A stretch of DNA of 64,000 nt. Source: Blautia pseudococcoides. GTDB lineage: Bacteria; Bacillota; Clostridia; Lachnospirales; Lachnospiraceae. Every line of letters begins with the position of its first letter. Positions within the stretch are counted from its first letter, which is position 1. The stretch lies in NCBI RefSeq assembly GCF_001689125.2, contig NZ_CP015405.2, positions 2,013,001 through 2,077,000 on the forward strand. Reading direction: 5' to 3'. Below are positions 60,515 to 64,000 of this stretch, in pieces. A model generated the notes under the pieces. The model was given only the letters and a program-made list of their open reading frames with translations. It was not told the DNA's origin and ran no database searches. The translations under genes were made by a program, and so were the position numbers.

Positions 60515-61897
60515 CTACTGTGCCTCACCTTCCGGGCTGGCTGTTGCTGCCCCGTCTGATCCTTCTGTTCCCGCTTCGCCTTCTGTGAAGTTTCCTTCAA
60601 GCTCCCCGCCTTGGGTCTCCCCGTCTAATGGCGCTGTATTTCCTTCATCGGCTCCGTCGACTGCTTCCGGAAGAGCCTGGCTTCCTTCAGGCATCTCACC
60701 ATCTGCAGGCATTGTTTCTGCATTGCCTACCGGAATTTCTTCGTGTGTTGTCTTCATTCCTTCTTTTAAGAATTCCTGCGGAAAAGCAATATAGTCATTC
60801 ACTTTCAGGCCGCTTTTTATCTGATACTGGAACAGATTTTCATCATGCTCACCAAGTGTCACGTCACGTTTTTCCAGTTTCCCGTCTTTGTTTTCCACCC
60901 AGACACAAGGCTGCTTGTCCGCATCCATGATAAAGCCTTCATCCAGCCATATGCCTTCTTTTTCTTCCATTCCCGTATCGTTTTCTATATACACATGCTG
61001 ACCCAGCATAAGGCCGTCGGAAGTATCCAGATTTATATAAAAAGGATAGGAGGAGGACATCATTTCACCACTGTCACTGCTGCCTCCGTACATCATATTG
61101 TTATTATTTCCCTCTCTGTTTTCCGTGTCAACAGCGGTAAAAGTTCCTGTCCATGTCTTGGTTTCATCGACTCTGGAACGGATGAGCGCTTTTGCTCCTT
61201 CCTGCACAGCCCCAATGTTCTGCTCATTTACTTTTCCTTTTACTCTATAGACACCGGTTGCAAGAATTGTCATAAATGCCTGGGAATTGCCGCTGTAAGG
61301 ATCTGTTTCGTTGCCGTCATTAATGCTCTTCACAACACCCTGCAGATCACTTGTGACTGAAGAGTTCGCAATTTTTTCGTGTATCTGAGAAATTTCCACC
61401 TCTTTACTCTTACGTTCGTATTCACTTTTCTTCAAATCCATCTGGGCTGTCTGAATCTGGGTTGTATAGGAAAACTGGTCATCCTCAGAAGCGGATTTCT
61501 TTTCTTTTTCCAATTGTGCGATCTGGCTGCGAAGGTTTTCCATGTCTGTATCAGCACGCTCCAGATCCAGTTGAGCCTGCTGCAGATCCGCTTCCAGAGT
61601 CTCTGTATCATAGACAAAAAGAGCCGTTCCTACATCCACTTCGCTCCCCACTTCAACCAAAATTTCTTTTACTTCCCGCTCTGCGTTCTTTTGTATTTCC
61701 CATGTTTTCTGCGGCTCCACCACCCCGGCCAGCCTCTGGACCTGGGAAGACGGGTCCATGGATGAGACACTGGTCACATAAGCCAGTTCTGTACTTTTTT
61801 CCTCGCCCTTTCCCCTCTGCATGTAAAGGCCTGTACCAATAACACCTGCCAGCAATACAACGCCTGCTCCGATCAATATCTTATTTTTTTTATTCAT
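60515..61897 (-). CDS. HlyD/MacA-type membrane-fusion adaptor
   Basis: A 460-residue adaptor: N-terminal membrane helix (ILIGAGVVLLAGVIGTGLYM), lipoyl half (VKEILVEVGSEVDVGTALFVYD), coiled-coil hairpin (about 105-185, heptad-like QAQLDLERADTDMENL), second lipoyl half (SSVTSDLQGVVKSIND), beta-barrel, and a Glu/Gly/Ala-rich low-complexity tail. It links the FtsX-like permease to the cell wall side. First gene of the three-gene operon; GGGGGAA precedes ATG 61897. Confidence 0.88.
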   Translation of the reverse strand: MNKKNKILIGAGVVLLAGVIGTGLYMQRGKGEEKSTELAYVTSVSSMDPSSQVQRLAGVVEPQKTWEIQKNAEREVKEILVEVGSEVDVGTALFVYDTETLEADLQQAQLDLERADTDMENLRSQIAQLEKEKKSASEDDQFSYTTQIQTAQMDLKKSEYERKSKEVEISQIHEKIANSSVTSDLQGVVKSINDGNETDPYSGNSQAFMTILATGVYRVKGKVNEQNIGAVQEGAKALIRSRVDETKTWTGTFTAVDTENREGNNNNMMYGGSSDSGEMMSSSYPFYINLDTSDGLMLGQHVYIENDTGMEEKEGIWLDEGFIMDADKQPCVWVENKDGKLEKRDVTLGEHDENLFQYQIKSGLKVNDYIAFPQEFLKEGMKTTHEEIPVGNAETMPADGEMPEGSQALPEAVDGADEGNTAPLDGETQGGELEGNFTEGEAGTEGSDGAATASPEGEAQ

Positions 61898-62204
61898 ACA
61901 TTTCCCCCTGATTATTATTTAATACAACTAATGTCTGTTTAGAAGACGCGTGAAAACAACTCTACACAAATTATAACAGATTTTAAAGATTCTGTCTTTT
62001 AACTTTTTATAACCTTTTGAAATCTTTATGTAATCTTTCCTGTTCTAATTTCGTATATAATATATCAACCGTATTTTTGTCATATTCTGTCGAATTATAG
62101 CTTTATATAACGAATAATATCTATTTTTATCTAATCAGATATTTTTATGACTTTTTAAGTTATTCTTATTATTAATAAAATAATACAAATAAAGGGGGTA
62201 TTTT
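61898..62204. promoter_or_regulatory. Divergent AT-rich control region with an 0A-like box
   Basis: TGTC occurs at 62078 and 62088, 10 bp apart; the second lies in TGTCGAA (62088-62094), the core of a Spo0A box. The stretch separates the efflux operon (leftward) and the Spo0A_C-like gene (rightward). A TATAAT-like run lies near 62056. No gene seen. Confidence 0.5.
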
Positions 62205-62537
62205 ATGAACGTGGAAAGTCTTGTTCACCGTCTTGGTATCTGCTCCATCTATCGGGGCTATTCTTTCCTTATCTACGCAGTTGAACTGGCAGTCAAAAAT
62301 GAAGAATATCTACTCTACATAACTAAGGAATTATATCCGGATGTGGCGAAACATTTCCATTCCACCAGCACCAGAATCGAGCGGTCGCTTCGTACGGTCA
62401 TCACCACCTGCTGGAATGAAGGAAACCGCGGGCTGCTGAACCACATCGCCGGATATGAACTGCAGCGCAAGCCTACTACCGGAGAATTTATATCCATGCT
62501 TGCATATTATGTGCGAAATCATAAAGAAGAGGATTAG
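62205..62537 (+). CDS. Stand-alone Spo0A C-terminal-domain regulator
   Basis: A 110-residue protein that aligns over its whole length with the Spo0A effector domain: HRLGICSIYRGYSFLIYAVEL, ITKELYPDVAKHFHSTSTRIERSLR (recognition helix region) and KPTTGEFISMLAYYVR. The receiver domain is absent, so it cannot be phosphorylated like Spo0A. It probably binds 0A-like boxes and may modulate Spo0A targets; an 0A-like box lies in its own promoter region. AAAGGGGG before ATG 62205; terminator follows. Confidence 0.88.
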   Translation: MNVESLVHRLGICSIYRGYSFLIYAVELAVKNEEYLLYITKELYPDVAKHFHSTSTRIERSLRTVITTCWNEGNRGLLNHIAGYELQRKPTTGEFISMLAYYVRNHKEED

Positions 62538-62548
62538 GGAAAATAAGC

Positions 62549-62587
62549 AGAAGAAGGGAGCAGACCTGTACGGTGCTCCCTTCTTCT
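62549..62587. terminator. Terminator between Spo0A_C-like gene and ribokinase
   Basis: AGAAGAAGGGAGCA pairs with TGCTCCCTTCTTCT. The stem lies 12 bases past each stop codon of the convergent genes. Confidence 0.88.
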
Positions 62588-62598
62588 ATGCAATGATT

Positions 62599-63531
62599 TT
62601 ATACAGCCACTTCTTTCTGTTCAATATAACGCTTCACTTCCTCCAAAGTAGGGATGGAGGACTGTGCACCTTTTCTGGTTACCACAATAGCAGAAACATA
62701 ATTTGCAAATATTGCCGCTTCCCTCAGACCTTTTCCTTCAGCAAGCATGATCGCCAGTGCTGCGGTAAAGGAGTCCCCTGCTGCCGTTGTGTCCACGGCC
62801 TGGACTTTCATGGCAGGTATCCTCTCTGCTCCGGATATCTTATCATCCAGATATACACCTTTTTCTCCCAAAGTCACTATTACATCTTTGACCCCTTTTT
62901 TTCTCAGACACGCAGCTGCCTTTTCCAAATGTTCTTCCGGGTTATCAACCCCTGTCAGCATTCCTAATTCTGTTTCGTTGGGTTTAATGATATCTACATG
63001 ATGGTATAATTCATCCGGAAAATTTTTTGGCACAGGGGCCGGGTCCAAGATCACCATCTTCCCCATTTTTTTTGCAATCCCAGCGGCATAACATACCGTT
63101 TCTAAAGGCACTTCCAATTGGAAAATGACGATATCACTTTCTTTGATCACATCCAGATTATCATCTATATCCTGTTTTGACAAGGTTGCATTTGCGCCTG
63201 AGACTACAATAATACTATTATCCCCATCTCTGTTGACCGTAATCAGCGCAATACCGGTGCTTACCTCATCCTTGACGATCACCCTGGTAGTATCCACCCC
63301 CGCTTTATTCAGGCTGTCCATCTGAATATCTGCATACATATCCCGGCCAACAGCCCCCAGCATTATAACATCAGCTCCCAGCTTTCCTAATGCGCAGGCC
63401 TGATTAGCCCCTTTTCCTCCTGCATTCATCTCCATCTTATTACTGAGGATAGTCTCCCCCACAACGGGAGTGTGGTCGACCTGTACTGTCATATCCAAAT
63501 TCAAACTTCCAATGACTAAAATTTTCTTCAT
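62599..63531 (-). CDS. rbsK: Ribokinase
   Basis: A 310-residue PfkB-family sugar kinase. VIGSLNLDMTVQVDHTP and NAGGKGANQACALGKLGADV are the ribokinase N-terminal signature, and VDTTAAGDSFTAALA holds the catalytic Asp and anion hole (AAGD). It phosphorylates ribose with ATP. ATG 63531 with AGGAG eight bases upstream is chosen; the ATG at 63549 overlaps the upstream permease stop codon. Lying directly after a sugar ABC permease gene, it probably acts on the imported sugar. Confidence 0.93.
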   Translation of the reverse strand: MKKILVIGSLNLDMTVQVDHTPVVGETILSNKMEMNAGGKGANQACALGKLGADVIMLGAVGRDMYADIQMDSLNKAGVDTTRVIVKDEVSTGIALITVNRDGDNSIIVVSGANATLSKQDIDDNLDVIKESDIVIFQLEVPLETVCYAAGIAKKMGKMVILDPAPVPKNFPDELYHHVDIIKPNETELGMLTGVDNPEEHLEKAAACLRKKGVKDVIVTLGEKGVYLDDKISGAERIPAMKVQAVDTTAAGDSFTAALAIMLAEGKGLREAAIFANYVSAIVVTRKGAQSSIPTLEEVKRYIEQKEVAV

Positions 63532-63545
63532 ACTATTTTCTCCTA

Positions 63546-64000
63546 TCATCCTTTTACACTTCCCGCTGTGATACCTTCAACAAAGTATTTCTGGAATGGA
63601 AGGAACAGGCAAATTGGAATTATAGCTGAAATCAGTGAACCGGCATAAATATAAGTCCACTGAATGGAACGCTCTCCGCTAAACTGGCTGATGGCAATCT
63701 GAATTGTTCTGATCTCTTTGGAACGTGCCACTAAAAGAGGCCACATATAAGAATTCCATTGATTCATAAAAATCATAAGACCTGCTGTTACAAATACCGG
63801 AATGGAGATCGGCATAATAACTTTTACAAATATAGTTGGCCATTTCGCACCGTCCACACGCGCTGCCTCCACCAGACTTGGCGGAATATCTTTAAAGAAC
63901 TGGATAAACAGGAATGTTACCAATCCATCTGCTATTGCAGGTATGATCATACCTGCATATGTATCAACCATACCCAGTCCGTTGGCAACATTATATAACG
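63546..64000 (-). CDS. Carbohydrate ABC transporter permease, MalG-like (partial)
   Basis: The C-terminal 150 residues of a CUT1-type sugar permease; the frame is open to the right edge of the window (YNVANGLG before MVDTYAGM). The EAA loop reads EAARVDGAKWPTIFVKVIMP, the docking site for the ATPase, and the end is YFVEGITAGSVKG, as usual. The binding protein and first permease should lie beyond the edge. It is followed by ribokinase, suggesting uptake of a ribose-type sugar or nucleoside (inference). Confidence 0.93.
   Translation of the reverse strand, partial: LYNVANGLGMVDTYAGMIIPAIADGLVTFLFIQFFKDIPPSLVEAARVDGAKWPTIFVKVIMPISIPVFVTAGLMIFMNQWNSYMWPLLVARSKEIRTIQIAISQFSGERSIQWTYIYAGSLISAIIPICLFLPFQKYFVEGITAGSVKG

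Overview
The window looks like chromosomal DNA of a spore-forming, gut-type Bacillota, most probably a Lachnospiraceae member close to Blautia (inference). Support: a spore photoproduct lyase, a lone Spo0A C-terminal-type regulator, class III fructose-1,6-bisphosphatase, a permuted GH3 glucosidase, a GH43 arabinanase, an FMN-riboswitch-controlled RibU, strong AAGGAGG-type ribosome binding sites and agr-type signalling. No tRNA, rRNA or CRISPR array was seen.

Layout. 1-5.1 kb: GH3 enzyme (cut by the window edge), its divergent AraC regulator, splB and a DUF2935 protein. 5.2-7.1 kb: a hypothetical gene behind a 47-bp perfect inverted repeat, a cold-shock gene with a clear promoter and terminator, then fragments of a MoxR-DUF58-transglutaminase operon and a YobI-like NTPase. 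7.1-9.7 kb: secreted GH43 arabinanase, possibly coupled to a short leader ORF. 10.2-29.8 kb: an AT-rich accessory island, almost all on the minus strand. 30-47.7 kb: a patchwork of stress, transport and regulatory genes with several broken genes, a probable invertible promoter beside a tyrosine recombinase, an FMN riboswitch with ribU, a thioester-domain Pro/Cys-rich protein, and tsf-rpsB. 47.7-64 kb: esterase, fbp, a Ser/Thr kinase with a secreted Ig-like partner, argS, DegV, LUD protein, an efflux adaptor/permease operon lacking an ATPase, the Spo0A_C-like regulator, ribokinase and part of a sugar ABC permease.

The island is the most interesting part. It holds two adjacent RiPP systems and a quorum-sensing module. 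System 1 (10.4-18.8 kb) has two near-identical 62-residue precursors with a double-glycine leader and a Cys-free hydrophobic Gly-rich core, a C39-peptidase ABC exporter, a stand-alone PqqD-like protein, two radical SAM proteins of the B12-binding type, a PqqD-SPASM protein that lacks the radical SAM CxxxCxxC motif, and an ABC pair. I do not recognise this as a described RiPP class. metK follows the exporter gene, so SAM supply may be linked to it. System 2 (20.1-25.1 kb) is a YydF-type epipeptide cluster: two 48-residue precursors ending in an LWYFV..VILGSKG core, a YydG-like radical SAM enzyme, a YydH-like M50 membrane protease and a YydIJ-like ABC pair. A Cys-free AgrD-like peptide, AgrB, an AgrC-type kinase and an AgrA-type LytTR regulator follow (25.2-29.8 kb). 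They are split by ISL3 and IS66 remnants. Matching LytTR-like boxes lie upstream of both agrD and agrB, so peptide production may be cell-density controlled (inference).

The second highlight is at 35.4-35.7 kb. Two 29-bp inverted repeats enclose a 237-bp segment with a consensus promoter and a terminator, next to a tyrosine recombinase gene. Flipping the segment would aim the promoter at a small gene for a protein resembling the RNA polymerase alpha C-terminal domain.
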